Source: Streptomyces scopuliridis RB72 (GTDB lineage: Bacteria; Actinomycetota; Actinomycetes; Streptomycetales; Streptomycetaceae). From it: 64,000 nucleotides of DNA. Positions 37,634 to 48,482 of this stretch are shown here, piece after piece (the stretch's first letter is position 1; each line of letters begins with the position of its first letter). The notes under the pieces are model-generated. The model did no database searches and had not been told where the DNA came from. It saw only the letters and a list, made by a program, of their open reading frames with translations. The translations under genes were made by a program, and so were the position numbers. Location: NCBI RefSeq assembly GCF_000718095.1, contig NZ_JOEI01000001.1, positions 62,001-126,000 on the forward strand, given 5' to 3'.

Positions 37634-38752
37634 ATGGCCGAGAGATTCCGCACCACCGCCCTGATGTCCGCGTTACTCGTCGCCACCGCACTGGCTCTGG
37701 TGGCCTTCGGGTTCTCCGCGATTCCGGACACCGCCACCGCCACCACCCCGCGCGCGGCCGACCGGCAGGCCACGGCGCAACAGGCGGCGCTGTCCGCCCA
37801 CGCCGGGCACAAGATGGCCCCCGCCGCCCCCGTACCGTCGGGGGACGACCCCGACGGGGACGGATACATACCGGCCAACCCGCCCGTGACCGGGGTGGAG
37901 CCGTCGACCGAAATCCCCCCGCACCGCTACTTCCACGAGTTCCAGGCGAACTGCTCGCCCACGCACACCAGGCCGGATGACCCGATCGTGTACCCCGGTC
38001 AGCCCGGCAAGTCGCACGACCACACGTTCATGGGCAACACCACGACCGACGCCCACAGCACCACGGCCTCGCTGAGCGGCGGCGGCACGGCGTGCAAGGC
38101 GCCGGGCGACAAGTCCGCGTACTGGATGCCCACCCTGTTCAAGGGGAACACGGCGGTCCTGCCGGTCGGTCCGCAGACCATCTACTACAAGTCGGGCGTC
38201 ACCGACTACCGCACGGTGCGGCCGTTCCCCAAGGGGCTGCGCTTCGTCGTCGGCAGCCCGACGCAGTCGGCCGACGAGTTCCGCAACCACCCGGGCTGGG
38301 TGGAGGGCTGGGAGTGCGGGAACCAGTACAACAACACCGAAATCCCGGCGTCCTGCCCGACCGCCCAGGACGTTCAGCTCAACCTCCGCTTCCAGGCGCC
38401 GAGTTGCTGGGACGGAAAGTATCTGGACACCCCGAACCACCAGAGCCATATGGCCTATCCGGTCGCGCAGGGCGCCAACCAGGACGTCTGCCCCACCTCG
38501 CACCCGGTGGCTCTGCCGATGATCGAGTTCAAGATGGCCTGGCCCGTCAACGGCGATATGTCGCAGGTCAGGCTGGCCAGTGGTACGGGGCACTCGTTCC
38601 ACTACGACTTCTTCAACGCGTGGGACGACGCGACGCTGAACGCGCTGGTCCAGCACTGCGTCGTGGGCGGACTCCAGTGTGACGCCCGAGGCTACGACCA
38701 GACCCATCCCGAGGCGGGCGCCGCGCTCAACGCGGATTACGAACTGCCCTGA
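37634..38752 (+). CDS. Secreted DUF1996 domain protein
   Basis: 372 residues with an N-terminal signal sequence (TALMSALLVATALALVAFGF). The DUF1996 core spans about residues 95-360 (HRYFHEFQANCSPTHTRPDD, GKSHDHTFMGNTT, GWECGNQYNN, CPTSHPVALPMIEF), rich in conserved His, Asp and Cys. The family is common in fungi and actinobacteria and lacks a proven activity; context suggests polysaccharide breakdown. GGAGG six bases before ATG 37634 decides the start. Preceded by a strong promoter with a GAGAGCGCTCTC operator. Confidence 0.85.
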   Translation: MAERFRTTALMSALLVATALALVAFGFSAIPDTATATTPRAADRQATAQQAALSAHAGHKMAPAAPVPSGDDPDGDGYIPANPPVTGVEPSTEIPPHRYFHEFQANCSPTHTRPDDPIVYPGQPGKSHDHTFMGNTTTDAHSTTASLSGGGTACKAPGDKSAYWMPTLFKGNTAVLPVGPQTIYYKSGVTDYRTVRPFPKGLRFVVGSPTQSADEFRNHPGWVEGWECGNQYNNTEIPASCPTAQDVQLNLRFQAPSCWDGKYLDTPNHQSHMAYPVAQGANQDVCPTSHPVALPMIEFKMAWPVNGDMSQVRLASGTGHSFHYDFFNAWDDATLNALVQHCVVGGLQCDARGYDQTHPEAGAALNADYELP

Positions 38753-38760
38753 CCGGTGCG

Positions 38761-38797
38761 CTCTCCCCGATGGGTGCCGCACGCCCATCGGGGAGAG
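38761..38797 (+). terminator. Terminator of the DUF1996 gene, overlapping operator B
   Basis: CTCTCCCCGATGGG (38761-38774) and CCCATCGGGGAGAG (38784-38797) form a perfect 14-bp stem with a 9-nt loop, nine bases after the stop codon. Confidence 0.8.
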
Positions 38798-38806
38798 CGC
38801 TCTCCC
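38791..38806. promoter_or_regulatory. LacI-type operator B
   Basis: GGGAGAGCGCTCTCCC, perfect 16-bp palindrome. Its left half is the 3' arm of the upstream terminator, so the two structures exclude each other in RNA. Confidence 0.7.
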
Positions 38807-38870
38807 GTCCCCGATCCCGAGTACGAGACCGCACCCGCGCCCCCCCACATCCTGAGGAGACAGACCCTCC

Positions 38871-40640
38871 ATGCACCCACCCGCCGTACTCCCCGTACAC
38901 CGGCCGGCCGGCAGAGCCCGCCGTCCGGCCCCGCTCGCCGTCGCCGCACTCTTCGCCGCCTGCGCGGTGGCCCTCCCGGCCCCCGCCGCGCACGCCGCCG
39001 GCAGTGTCGTCAAGGTCACCGGATCGCAGGGCTCCTGGCAGCTGACCGTCGACGGAGCGCCCTACCAGGTCAAGGGCCTGACCTGGGGTCCCGCGGTAGC
39101 GGACGCCGCGCGGTACATGCCCGACGTGAAGTCGATGGGCGCCAACACCGTACGCACCTGGGGCACCGACGCCACCAGCAAACCGCTGTTCGACGCGGCG
39201 GCGGCCAATGGAGTCAAGGTCATCGCCGGTTTCTGGCTCCAGCCGGGCGGTGGTCCCGGCAGCGGTGGCTGTGTCGACTATCTGACGGACACCACCTACA
39301 AGAACAACATGCTCGCGGAGTTCCCCAGATGGGTGGACACCTACAAGGACCACCCCGGCGTCCTGATGTGGAATGTCGGCAATGAGTCCGTCCTCGGACT
39401 CCAGAACTGCTACAGCGGCACCGCGCTGGAGCAGCAGCGCGACGCGTACACCACCTTCGTCAACGAGATCACGAAGAAGATCCACGCGGTCGACCCCAAC
39501 CACCCGGTGACCTCGACGGACGCGTGGACCGGGGCCTGGCCGTACTACAAGCGCAACGCGCCCGACCTCGATCTGTACGCGGTGAACTCCTACGGCGATG
39601 TCTGCAATATCCGCAAGACCTGGCAGGACGGCGGCTACACCAAGCCCTATATCGTCACCGAGGGCGGTCCCGCCGGTGAGTGGGAGGTGCCCGACGACGC
39701 CAACGGCGTGCCCGACGAGCCCGCCGACACCGCCAAGGCGAGCGGCTACACCAAGGCGTGGGGCTGTATCACCGGCCACCCGGGCGTGGCGCTCGGTGCG
39801 ACACTCTTCCACTACGGCACCGAGTACGACTTCGGCGGCGTCTGGTTCAATCTGCTCCCCGCGGGCCAGAAGCGGCTCTCGTACTACGCGGTGAAGCGGG
39901 CCTACGGCGGCAACACCTCCGCCGACAACACTCCGCCCGTGATCTCCTCGATGGCGGTCGACGGCGCCGCCTCGGTCCCGGCCGGCCGGGAGTTCACCGT
40001 ACGGACGTCGGTCTCGGACCCGGACGGCGACCCGCTCACGTACCAGCTGCTGCTGGGCAGCAAGTACCTCGACAATTCGGGGCAGTTGACGGATGTCCGG
40101 TTCACCGACGCGGGCAACGGCACCTTCAAGGTCACCGCGCCCGACCGGCTCGGGGTGTGGAAGGTCTATGTCAAGGCCTCCGACGGCAAGGGCAATGTCG
40201 GTATCGAGACGAAGTCCTTCAAGGTGGTGCCCCCGCCGGTCGGCGGGACCAATCTCGCCCAGGGCAGGCCGGCCACTGCCTCCTCGTACCAGCCGAGCGG
40301 CACCGGCTGTCCCTGCCCCGCGGGCAACGCCGTCGACGGCTCGTTCGACACCCGCTGGGCCAGCGACTGGAGCGATCCGCAGTGGATCCAGGTCGATCTG
40401 GGCCGCAAAACAACGTTCCGGCATGTCCAGCTTGCCTGGGAAGCCGCGTACGCCAAGGGATACACCCTCCAGACCTCCGACAACGGTCAGGACTGGTCCA
40501 CGCTGAGGACCGTCACCGACGGCGACGGCGGGATCGATGACCACGACGTCGCCGGGGACGCCCGTTATGTGCGGGTCAACTCGACGGTACGGGGCACCGC
40601 TTGGGGCTACTCGCTCTACGAGTTCGGGGTGTACGGCTGA
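38871..40640 (+). CDS. Secreted TIM-barrel glycoside hydrolase with discoidin (F5/8C, CBM32-like) domain
   Basis: 589 residues. Signal peptide (to about 43); a GH2/GH5-like TIM barrel (about 48-345) with acid/base Glu172 (LMWNVGNES) and nucleophile Glu264 (IVTEGG); an Ig-like domain (about 355-455, SVSDPDGDPLTYQL); and a C-terminal F5/8 type C sugar-binding domain (about 460-589, NLAQGRPATASS... NAVDGSFDTRWAS). Clan GH-A retaining enzyme; exact family and substrate not settled, with beta-glucan or mannan plausible. GAGGAGAC precedes the ATG. Operator B upstream places it with the DUF1996 and GH3 genes. Confidence 0.85.
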   Translation: MHPPAVLPVHRPAGRARRPAPLAVAALFAACAVALPAPAAHAAGSVVKVTGSQGSWQLTVDGAPYQVKGLTWGPAVADAARYMPDVKSMGANTVRTWGTDATSKPLFDAAAANGVKVIAGFWLQPGGGPGSGGCVDYLTDTTYKNNMLAEFPRWVDTYKDHPGVLMWNVGNESVLGLQNCYSGTALEQQRDAYTTFVNEITKKIHAVDPNHPVTSTDAWTGAWPYYKRNAPDLDLYAVNSYGDVCNIRKTWQDGGYTKPYIVTEGGPAGEWEVPDDANGVPDEPADTAKASGYTKAWGCITGHPGVALGATLFHYGTEYDFGGVWFNLLPAGQKRLSYYAVKRAYGGNTSADNTPPVISSMAVDGAASVPAGREFTVRTSVSDPDGDPLTYQLLLGSKYLDNSGQLTDVRFTDAGNGTFKVTAPDRLGVWKVYVKASDGKGNVGIETKSFKVVPPPVGGTNLAQGRPATASSYQPSGTGCPCPAGNAVDGSFDTRWASDWSDPQWIQVDLGRKTTFRHVQLAWEAAYAKGYTLQTSDNGQDWSTLRTVTDGDGGIDDHDVAGDARYVRVNSTVRGTAWGYSLYEFGVYG

Positions 40641-40981
40641 CCTCACCGGTAGCGCGGAACCCCGCGGCGGGCCACGGATCTCCGTGGCCCGCCGCGGAAG
40701 GTTTAGCCGGCGATTTTGCGTATACGGGCGCCGTCCGCACGTAAAGCATGGACCGCATCGGGCGTCGATCGGGCACGCGCGGAGTGGTATTCGGGCAGTG
40801 ATCCGCGCAACACCGACCCTGCTATCCATGATGACCAGCGCAAACGTTCTTGACGAAACGGGCATGAACGGACACAGTCGATGCTGCGAAGAAGCTGGTC
40901 GCAGCGGGTCCCTTGCTTGTACAAACGACCCATGAGCCCGAACGGGTGCTGAGCCGCAGCAAAGCAGGGAAGTGTGTCACC
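40641..40981. other. 341-bp intergenic region before deoR
   Basis: Contains a strong terminator (40662-40697) and a TTGACG -35-like element (40850-40855) without a clear -10. No gene supported. Confidence 0.5.
40662..40697 (+). terminator. Long perfect hairpin after the TIM-barrel gene
   Basis: Arms CCGCGGCGGGCCACGGA and TCCGTGGCCCGCCGCGG, 17 bp, separated by only TC; 22 bp after the stop. Confidence 0.85.
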
Positions 40982-41743
40982 GTGGACACCGACGAACGAC
41001 GACGAGAAATTCTTGAGATCGCCCGACGTGACGGGTCAGTGGAAGTCAGCGCACTGGCCACGAAGCTCCGGGTCGCGAAGGAGACCGTCCGGCGTGATCT
41101 GCACGCCCTGGAAGGTCATGGACTGGTACGGCGTACCCACGGCGGTGCCTACCCGGTCGAGAGCGCCGGGTTCGAGACGACTCTCGCGGTACGGACCACC
41201 CGGCTCGTACCTCAGAAGTCACGGATCGCGGCGGCCGCCGCCGATCTCCTGGGAGACGCGGAAACGGTCTTCGTCGACGAGGGTTTCACCCCCCAGCTCG
41301 TCGCCGAGGCGCTGCCGCGCGACCGCCAGCTGACCGTGGTCACCGCCTCCCTCGCCGTGGCGACCGCGCTCGCCGAGGCCGAGAAGATCGCCGTACTGCT
41401 GCTCGGCGGGCGGGTGCGCGGGTCCACCATGGCCACGGTCGATCACTGGACCACCAGAATGCTCTCCGACTTCGTCATCGACCTGGCGTACGTCGGAGCG
41501 AACGGCATCTCCCGCGAGTACGGCCTCACCACCCCCGATCCGGCCGTCAGCGAGGTGAAGGCCCAGGCCATGCGCAGCGCCCGCCGCCGGGTCTTCGCCG
41601 GGATCCACACCAAGTTCGGCGCCGTCAGCTTCTGCCGCTTCGCGGAGGTCGGCGATTTCGAATCGATCGTGACGGACGCGGGACTGCCGTCGGCCGAGGC
41701 GCAGCGGTACTCACTGCTGGGCCCGCAGGTCATCCGCGTCTGA
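40982..41743 (+). CDS. DeoR/GlpR family transcriptional regulator
   Basis: 253 residues. HTH (about 3-57: DERRREILEIARRDGSVEV... KETVRRDLHALEGHGLVRRTHGGA) and a DeoR C-terminal sugar-phosphate sensor domain. First gene of a polyol-use operon, which it probably represses until a sugar phosphate binds. GTG 40982 fits the family start; the frame is open 69 bp further upstream without a better site. The binding-protein gene starts 113 bp downstream. Confidence 0.9.
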   Translation: MDTDERRREILEIARRDGSVEVSALATKLRVAKETVRRDLHALEGHGLVRRTHGGAYPVESAGFETTLAVRTTRLVPQKSRIAAAAADLLGDAETVFVDEGFTPQLVAEALPRDRQLTVVTASLAVATALAEAEKIAVLLLGGRVRGSTMATVDHWTTRMLSDFVIDLAYVGANGISREYGLTTPDPAVSEVKAQAMRSARRRVFAGIHTKFGAVSFCRFAEVGDFESIVTDAGLPSAEAQRYSLLGPQVIRV

Positions 41744-41856
41744 ATCAGCGGGCACCAACCCCCATTTCGTCCTCTTCCCCCGGTCCGATCCCCGGTCCGG
41801 AGGCGGGGCAGAGCCGTCCCCGAACCCCTCTCGTAACGATGATCAGGAGAAATCTC

Positions 41857-43218
41857 ATGCCCCTCCAGCAACGACGACGCGACTTCCGCGTGCGTGTGGG
41901 TGCGAGCGCGGCCCTGGTGGCCCTTCTCGCGGGGTGCAGCGGCGCGGGCGGCGCCTCCTCGTCCGGAGGGGGTGACACCCTCAATGTGCTCATGGTGAAC
42001 AACCCGCAGATGGTCGAGTTGCAGAAGCTGACCGCGGACAACTTCACCAAGGACACCGGCATCAAGGTCAACTTCACGGTGCTCCCGGAGAACGACGTCC
42101 GCGACAAGATCACCCAGGACTTCTCCAACCAGGCCGGCCAGTACGACGTCGCCACCATCAGCAACTTCGAGGTGCCCTTCTTCGCGAAGAACGGCTGGCT
42201 GCACGCGCTCGACGACTACACCGCCAAGGACAAGGCCTTCGACCAGGGCGACATCCTCAAGCCCCTCCAGGAGTCCCTCACCGCGGAGGACGGCAAGCTC
42301 TACGGCCAGCCCTTCTACGGCGAGTCGTCCTTCCTGATGTACCGCAAGGACGTCTTCGAGGCGAAGAACCTGACGATGCCCGCGAAGCCCACCTGGCAGC
42401 AGGTCGCCGACCTCGCCGCCAAGGCGGACGGCGCGGAGGCGGGCATGAAGGGCATCTGTCTGCGCGGGCTGCCCGGCTGGGGCGAGGTCATCGCCCCGCT
42501 GACCACCGTCGTCAACACCATGGGCGGCACATGGTTCACCAAGGACTGGGAGGCGCAGCTCACTTCCCCCGAGTTCACCAAGGCCACCCAGTTCTATGTC
42601 GATCTGGTACGCAAGCACGGCGAGGCGGGCGCGCCCCAGGCCGGCTACGCCGAGTGCCTGAACAACATGACGCAGGGCAAGTCGGCCATGTGGTACGACG
42701 CCACCGCCGGCGCCGGCTCGCTGGAGGCCAAGGGATCCCCGGTCAAGGGCAAGATCGGCTACGTACCCGCGCCGGTGGACAAGACGGACAGCTCCGGCTG
42801 GCTGTACACCTGGGCCTGGGGCATGCAGAAGGCGTCCACCAAGACCGAGAACGCGTGGAAGTTCATCTCCTGGGCGTCCAGCAAGGAGTACGAGAACCTC
42901 GTCGGCGAGAAGATCGGCTGGTCCAATGTGCCCGCCGGCAAGCGCGCCTCCACGTACGCCAACCCGGACTATCTGAAGGACGCGGCGGCCTTCGCCGAGG
43001 TCACCAAGGAGGCCATCGCCAACGCCAACCCGCGTGACCCGGGCACCCAGCCGCGTCCCACCGTCGGCATCCAGTTCGTCGACATCCCCGAGTTCACGGA
43101 CCTCGGCACCAAGGTCTCGCAGGAGATCAGCGCGGCCATCGCCGGCAAGAAGTCGGTCGCCGAGGCGCTCAAGAACTCGCAGGCGCTCGCCGAGAAGGTA
43201 GGCAAGGACCAGAAGTGA
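41857..43218 (+). CDS. Polyol/sugar ABC transporter substrate-binding lipoprotein
   Basis: 453 residues with signal peptide and lipobox LLAGC (Cys27), then the family-1 solute-binding fold. The sequence after the linker (MVELQKLTADNFTKDTGIKVNF, ATISNFEVPFFAKNGWL) resembles sorbitol/mannitol-binding SmoE-type proteins. AGGAGA six bases before ATG 41857 decides the start. Coupled to two permeases by 4-bp overlaps. Confidence 0.92.
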   Translation: MPLQQRRRDFRVRVGASAALVALLAGCSGAGGASSSGGGDTLNVLMVNNPQMVELQKLTADNFTKDTGIKVNFTVLPENDVRDKITQDFSNQAGQYDVATISNFEVPFFAKNGWLHALDDYTAKDKAFDQGDILKPLQESLTAEDGKLYGQPFYGESSFLMYRKDVFEAKNLTMPAKPTWQQVADLAAKADGAEAGMKGICLRGLPGWGEVIAPLTTVVNTMGGTWFTKDWEAQLTSPEFTKATQFYVDLVRKHGEAGAPQAGYAECLNNMTQGKSAMWYDATAGAGSLEAKGSPVKGKIGYVPAPVDKTDSSGWLYTWAWGMQKASTKTENAWKFISWASSKEYENLVGEKIGWSNVPAGKRASTYANPDYLKDAAAFAEVTKEAIANANPRDPGTQPRPTVGIQFVDIPEFTDLGTKVSQEISAAIAGKKSVAEALKNSQALAEKVGKDQK

Positions 43219-44195
43219 GTACCTCCGTCAGCACCCCCCCACTCTCCCCGGCCGGCGCCAAGCGCCCCTCGGCGCCCCGGCGCGCCGGCCGGGGGGCCCC
43301 GGGCCGGGCCCGCGCCTGGGCCACCCGTGCCCCGCTGCTGCCCGCCCTGGTCTTCCTGATCGCGGTCACCCAGCTGCCGTTCGTGGCGACGCTGGTGATC
43401 TCGCTCTTCGACTGGAACTCGCTCGCCCCCGACGACCGCAGCTTCGCGGGGGTCTCCAACTACGGTTCCGTCTTCACCGACGCGAGTCTGCGCGAGTCGG
43501 TCTTCACGACCGTGCTGCTCACCGCGAGCGTGGTGATCGTCAGCGTGGTCCTCGGACTGCTGCTGGCCCTGCTGCTCGACCGTAAGTTCATCGGCCGCGG
43601 CTTCGTCCGTACGCTGCTCATCACGCCGTTCCTGCTGGTGCCCGTCTCGGCCGCGCTGATGTGGAAGCACGTCCTCTACAACCCCGAGTACGGCCTGCTC
43701 AACGGCGGTTGGGCGTGGTTCACCGGACTCTTCGGAGTCTCCAGCCCCGCCCAGCCCGACTGGATCTCCGACATGCCGCTGCTGGCGGTCGAGGCATCCC
43801 TGGTCTGGCAGTGGACGCCGTTCATGATGCTCATCCTGCTCGCCGGGCTGCAGAGCAGGCCCGCCGAGATCATGGAGGCCGCGAAGCTGGACGGCGCGAC
43901 CGGCTGGCAGATGTTCCGCTTCCTGACCGTGCCGCATCTGCGCCGCTATCTGGAACTGGGCGTTCTGCTCGGATCGATCTACATCGTGCAGAACTTCGAC
44001 GCGGTGTTCACGCTCACCTCGGGCGGACTCGGCACCGCGAACCTCCCGTACACCATCTACCAGACCTTCTACCAGGCTCACGAGTACGGACTGGCCTCGG
44101 CCGCCGGAGTCGTCGTCGTGATCGGCACCATCGTGATCGCGACCTTCGCCCTGCGTGTCGTCTCGTCCCTCTTCAGTGAGGAGGCGAACCGATGA
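43215..44195 (+). CDS. Polyol/sugar ABC transporter permease (SmoF/MalF-like)
   Basis: 326 residues, six TM segments after a basic, Pro-rich N-terminus; EAA loop EIMEAAKLDGATGWQMFRFLTVP. GTG 43215 overlaps the binding-protein stop (GTGA). No ATPase gene in the operon. Confidence 0.92.
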   Translation: MSTSVSTPPLSPAGAKRPSAPRRAGRGAPGRARAWATRAPLLPALVFLIAVTQLPFVATLVISLFDWNSLAPDDRSFAGVSNYGSVFTDASLRESVFTTVLLTASVVIVSVVLGLLLALLLDRKFIGRGFVRTLLITPFLLVPVSAALMWKHVLYNPEYGLLNGGWAWFTGLFGVSSPAQPDWISDMPLLAVEASLVWQWTPFMMLILLAGLQSRPAEIMEAAKLDGATGWQMFRFLTVPHLRRYLELGVLLGSIYIVQNFDAVFTLTSGGLGTANLPYTIYQTFYQAHEYGLASAAGVVVVIGTIVIATFALRVVSSLFSEEANR

Positions 44196-45091
44196 GCACA
44201 CTCTCCGTACCGAACACCGCTACGGCGTCACGCCCCCGCATCGACAAGTACGCCCCCGCCGCCCGGCGGGCCAGGCGGCGCTCCGCCGGGCTCGGGCTGC
44301 TGGCCTGGATCGTCGGCATCGTCTTCTGTCTGCCGGCGCTGTGGATGCTGCTGACCTCCTTCCACTCGGAGACGGACGCGGCGACCAACCCGCCGTCCGT
44401 CGGCGCGCCCCTCACCCTCGACAGCTACCGGGTCTTCTTCGGCGAGGGAGGCGGCGCCAGCCCCTGGCCGCCGCTGATCAACTCCCTGACGGCGTCGCTG
44501 TTCTCCACGCTGTTCGTGCTGGTGCTGGCGCTCCCGGCGGCGTACGCGCTCTCCATCAAGCGGGTGGAGAAGTGGACGGACGTCATGTTCTTCTTCCTCT
44601 CCACGAAGATGCTGCCCGTCGTCGCCGGGCTGCTTCCGGTGTATCTCTTCGCCAAGAACGTCGGCATGCTGGACAACATCTGGCTGCTCGTCATCCTCTA
44701 CACCTCGATGAATCTGCCGATCGCGGTATGGATGATGCAGTCCTTCCTCGCGGATGTGCCGGTCTCCATCATCGAGGCCGCGCAGGTGGACGGCGCCCGG
44801 CTGCCCACGGTGCTGATGCGGGTGGTGGCGCCGGTGGCCGCGCCCGGTATCGCGGCCACCTCGCTGATCTGCTTCATCTTCAGCTGGAACGAGCTGCTCT
44901 TCGCCAGGGTGCTCACCGGTGTGACGGCTCAGACCGCACCCGTATTCCTGACGGGCTTCGTGACCAGCCAGGGGCTCTTCCTCGCCCAGCTGTGCGCCGC
45001 GTCCGTCGTTGTGTCCCTGCCGGTGCTCGCCGCAGGTTTCGCCGCCCAGGACAAGTTGGTCCAGGGCCTTTCTCTTGGAGCTGTTAAGTAA
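44192..45091 (+). CDS. Polyol/sugar ABC transporter permease (SmoG/MalG-like)
   Basis: 299 residues, six TM segments; EAA loop SIIEAAQVDGARLPTVLMRVVAP. ATGA overlap with the previous permease, and its TAA stop shares one base with the ATG of the dehydrogenase gene. Confidence 0.92.
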   Translation: MSTLSVPNTATASRPRIDKYAPAARRARRRSAGLGLLAWIVGIVFCLPALWMLLTSFHSETDAATNPPSVGAPLTLDSYRVFFGEGGGASPWPPLINSLTASLFSTLFVLVLALPAAYALSIKRVEKWTDVMFFFLSTKMLPVVAGLLPVYLFAKNVGMLDNIWLLVILYTSMNLPIAVWMMQSFLADVPVSIIEAAQVDGARLPTVLMRVVAPVAAPGIAATSLICFIFSWNELLFARVLTGVTAQTAPVFLTGFVTSQGLFLAQLCAASVVVSLPVLAAGFAAQDKLVQGLSLGAVK

Positions 45092-46080
45092 TGAGGGCAG
45101 CGATCGTCGAAGCCGTCGGCAAGGTCTCCGTCACGACGGTTCCCGACCCCACCCCCGGCCCCCGGGATGTGGTTGTCGCCGTCGCCGCGTGCGGGATCTG
45201 CGGTACCGATCTGCATATTCTCCAGGGCGAGTTCGCGCCCACCCTGCCCATCGTGCCCGGCCATGAGTTCGCCGGGGAGATCGTCGAGATCGGCTCCGAG
45301 GTCACCGAACTGTCCGTGGGCGACAAGGTCGCTGTCGACCCGTCGCTGTACTGCAACGAATGCCGGTACTGCCGCTCCGGCCGGGGCAATCTGTGCGACC
45401 GGTGGAACGCGATCGGCGTCAGCAAGCCGGGTGGCGCGGCCGAGTTCGCCGTCGCGCCGGTCGCCAACTGCGTCAAGCTGCCCGAGCACATCGATGTGAA
45501 GGACGCGGCGCTGATCGAGCCGCTGTCCTGCGCGGTCCGCGGTTACGACGTGCTCCGCTCCACCCTCGGCGCGGACGTGCTGATCTACGGTTCCGGCACC
45601 ATGGGCCTGATGATGCTGGAGCTGGCCAAGCGCACCGGCGCCGCGGGCGTCGATGTCCTGGACATCAACCCGGAGCGGCTCGCGACCGCCAACAAGCTCG
45701 GCTGCTCGCGCTCCGGCGCCTCGGCGGAGGAGTTCGACCGGCCGGGCGGCTGGGATGTCGTGATCGACGCCACCGGCAACGCGGGCGCCATCCAGGACGG
45801 CCTCGGCCGGGTCGCCAAGGGCGGTACGTTCCTCCAGTTCGGCGTCGCCGACTACGCGACGACCGCGGTCATCGAGCCGTACCGCATCTACAACCAGGAG
45901 ATCACGATCACCGGCTCCATGGCGGTGCTGCACAGCTACGAGCGGGCCGCCGCGCTCTTCGCCACCGGCGTTCTCGACCCCGCGGTCTTCATCAGCGACC
46001 GGCTGCCGCTGGAGCAGTACCCGCAGGCGATCGAGCGGTTCAAGGCGGGCCAGGGCCGCAAGATCGTGGTCCAGCCGTGA
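45091..46080 (+). CDS. Zinc-dependent polyol/alcohol dehydrogenase (MDR family)
   Basis: 329 residues. Catalytic zinc ligands Cys37 (GICGTDLH), His58 and Glu59 (PGHEFAGE); structural zinc cysteines 88, 91, 94 and 102; NAD-binding GSGTMG (167-172). Likely oxidises the imported sugar alcohol to a ketose (D-arabitol, sorbitol or mannitol are candidates). Starts in the TAATG junction with the permease gene; a PfkB kinase gene follows with a GTGA overlap. Confidence 0.9.
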   Translation: MRAAIVEAVGKVSVTTVPDPTPGPRDVVVAVAACGICGTDLHILQGEFAPTLPIVPGHEFAGEIVEIGSEVTELSVGDKVAVDPSLYCNECRYCRSGRGNLCDRWNAIGVSKPGGAAEFAVAPVANCVKLPEHIDVKDAALIEPLSCAVRGYDVLRSTLGADVLIYGSGTMGLMMLELAKRTGAAGVDVLDINPERLATANKLGCSRSGASAEEFDRPGGWDVVIDATGNAGAIQDGLGRVAKGGTFLQFGVADYATTAVIEPYRIYNQEITITGSMAVLHSYERAAALFATGVLDPAVFISDRLPLEQYPQAIERFKAGQGRKIVVQP

Positions 46081-47021
46081 GTGAGGGTCCCGCGGTCCGC
46101 TCCGGCGCTGTCCTGGTGATGGGCGAGGCGCTGATCGACCTCGTACCGGTGCCGGACGAGCCGGAGCTCTACCGGGCCCAGCCCGGCGGCGCGCCCGCCA
46201 ATGTCGCCGCGGGGCTGGCCCGGCTCGCCACGCCCAGCTGGTTCGCCGGCGCCCTCGGCGGCGACGGCTTCGCCCGGATGATCGAACAGCGGCTGGTCTC
46301 GGCCGGTACGGAACTGGGCCTGTGCGCACGCTCGGAGCTGCCCACGACGCTCGCGGTCGCCGACCCGGGCCCGGACGGCACGAGCTACCACTTCCATCTC
46401 CAGGACACCGCGACCTTCCGGCTGCCGGACCACTCCGCGGTGGTGGACCGGTTCGCCGCGGTGTACGTGGGCGGGGTCGCCGCGGTCGTCGAACCGGCGG
46501 CCGGAGCGGTCGCGGCCACCGCCCGCGCGGGCGCCGAACGGTCCCTGCTGGTGGTGGACCCCAATGTGCGCGAGGACCGGACCATCGACCCGGAGCCGAG
46601 CGCGCGCCGGCTGCGTGAGCTGTGCGAACTGGCGCAGGTCGTCAAGGCGAGCGACGAGGATCTCGCGCGCCTGTGGCCGGACACCGATCCCGACGAGACC
46701 TGCCGGCGGCTGGCGGGGCAGGGCCGGCTCGTGATCCTCACCCGCGGCGCCAAGGGCAGCACGGCCTACGCGGGCTCCGCGGAACCGGTCTCCGTGCCCG
46801 CGGTGCCCGTCGAGGTGGTCAACACCATCGGCGCGGGCGACGCGTTCATGGCGGGTGTCCTCACCTGGCTGAGCACCAACGGCGCGCACCGCGAGGGCGG
46901 GGTGGCCGGGCTGTCGCGCGACCGGGTGGAGGAGATGCTCGTCCTGGCCTCCCGGGTGGCTGCCTCGGTGGTCGCCCAGACCGGTACGGAACCCTCGCTG
47001 CCCGACGACGACCTCGGCTGA
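46077..47021 (+). CDS. PfkB family carbohydrate kinase (fructokinase-like)
   Basis: 314 residues. N-terminal MGEALIDLVPV, the GGAPANVA sugar-binding motif (38-45) and the C-terminal catalytic GAGDAF (252-257, base Asp255). Phosphorylates the ketose made by the dehydrogenase, probably fructose or a pentulose. GTG 46077 overlaps the dehydrogenase stop; the much longer open frame upstream is a shadow. Confidence 0.9.
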   Translation: MSEGPAVRSGAVLVMGEALIDLVPVPDEPELYRAQPGGAPANVAAGLARLATPSWFAGALGGDGFARMIEQRLVSAGTELGLCARSELPTTLAVADPGPDGTSYHFHLQDTATFRLPDHSAVVDRFAAVYVGGVAAVVEPAAGAVAATARAGAERSLLVVDPNVREDRTIDPEPSARRLRELCELAQVVKASDEDLARLWPDTDPDETCRRLAGQGRLVILTRGAKGSTAYAGSAEPVSVPAVPVEVVNTIGAGDAFMAGVLTWLSTNGAHREGGVAGLSRDRVEEMLVLASRVAASVVAQTGTEPSLPDDDLG

Positions 47022-47040
47022 CCTCCGGGCACGTCCGTAA

Positions 47041-47086
47041 CGGCCGGAGCCGCCACCCCGTCGGTAAGGGGTGGCGGCTCCGGCCG
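47041..47086. terminator. Strong bidirectional terminator
   Basis: Arms CGGCCGGAGCCGCCACCCC (47041-47059) and GGGGTGGCGGCTCCGGCCG (47068-47086): perfect 19-bp stem, 8-nt loop, between the convergent kinase and GH1 genes. Confidence 0.92.
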
Positions 47087-47106
47087 TCGCCGTTGGGTGT
47101 CCGGGG

Positions 47107-48462
<1,356 letters not shown>

Positions 48463-48482
48463 GGACTGCCTTTCTGGAGGGG

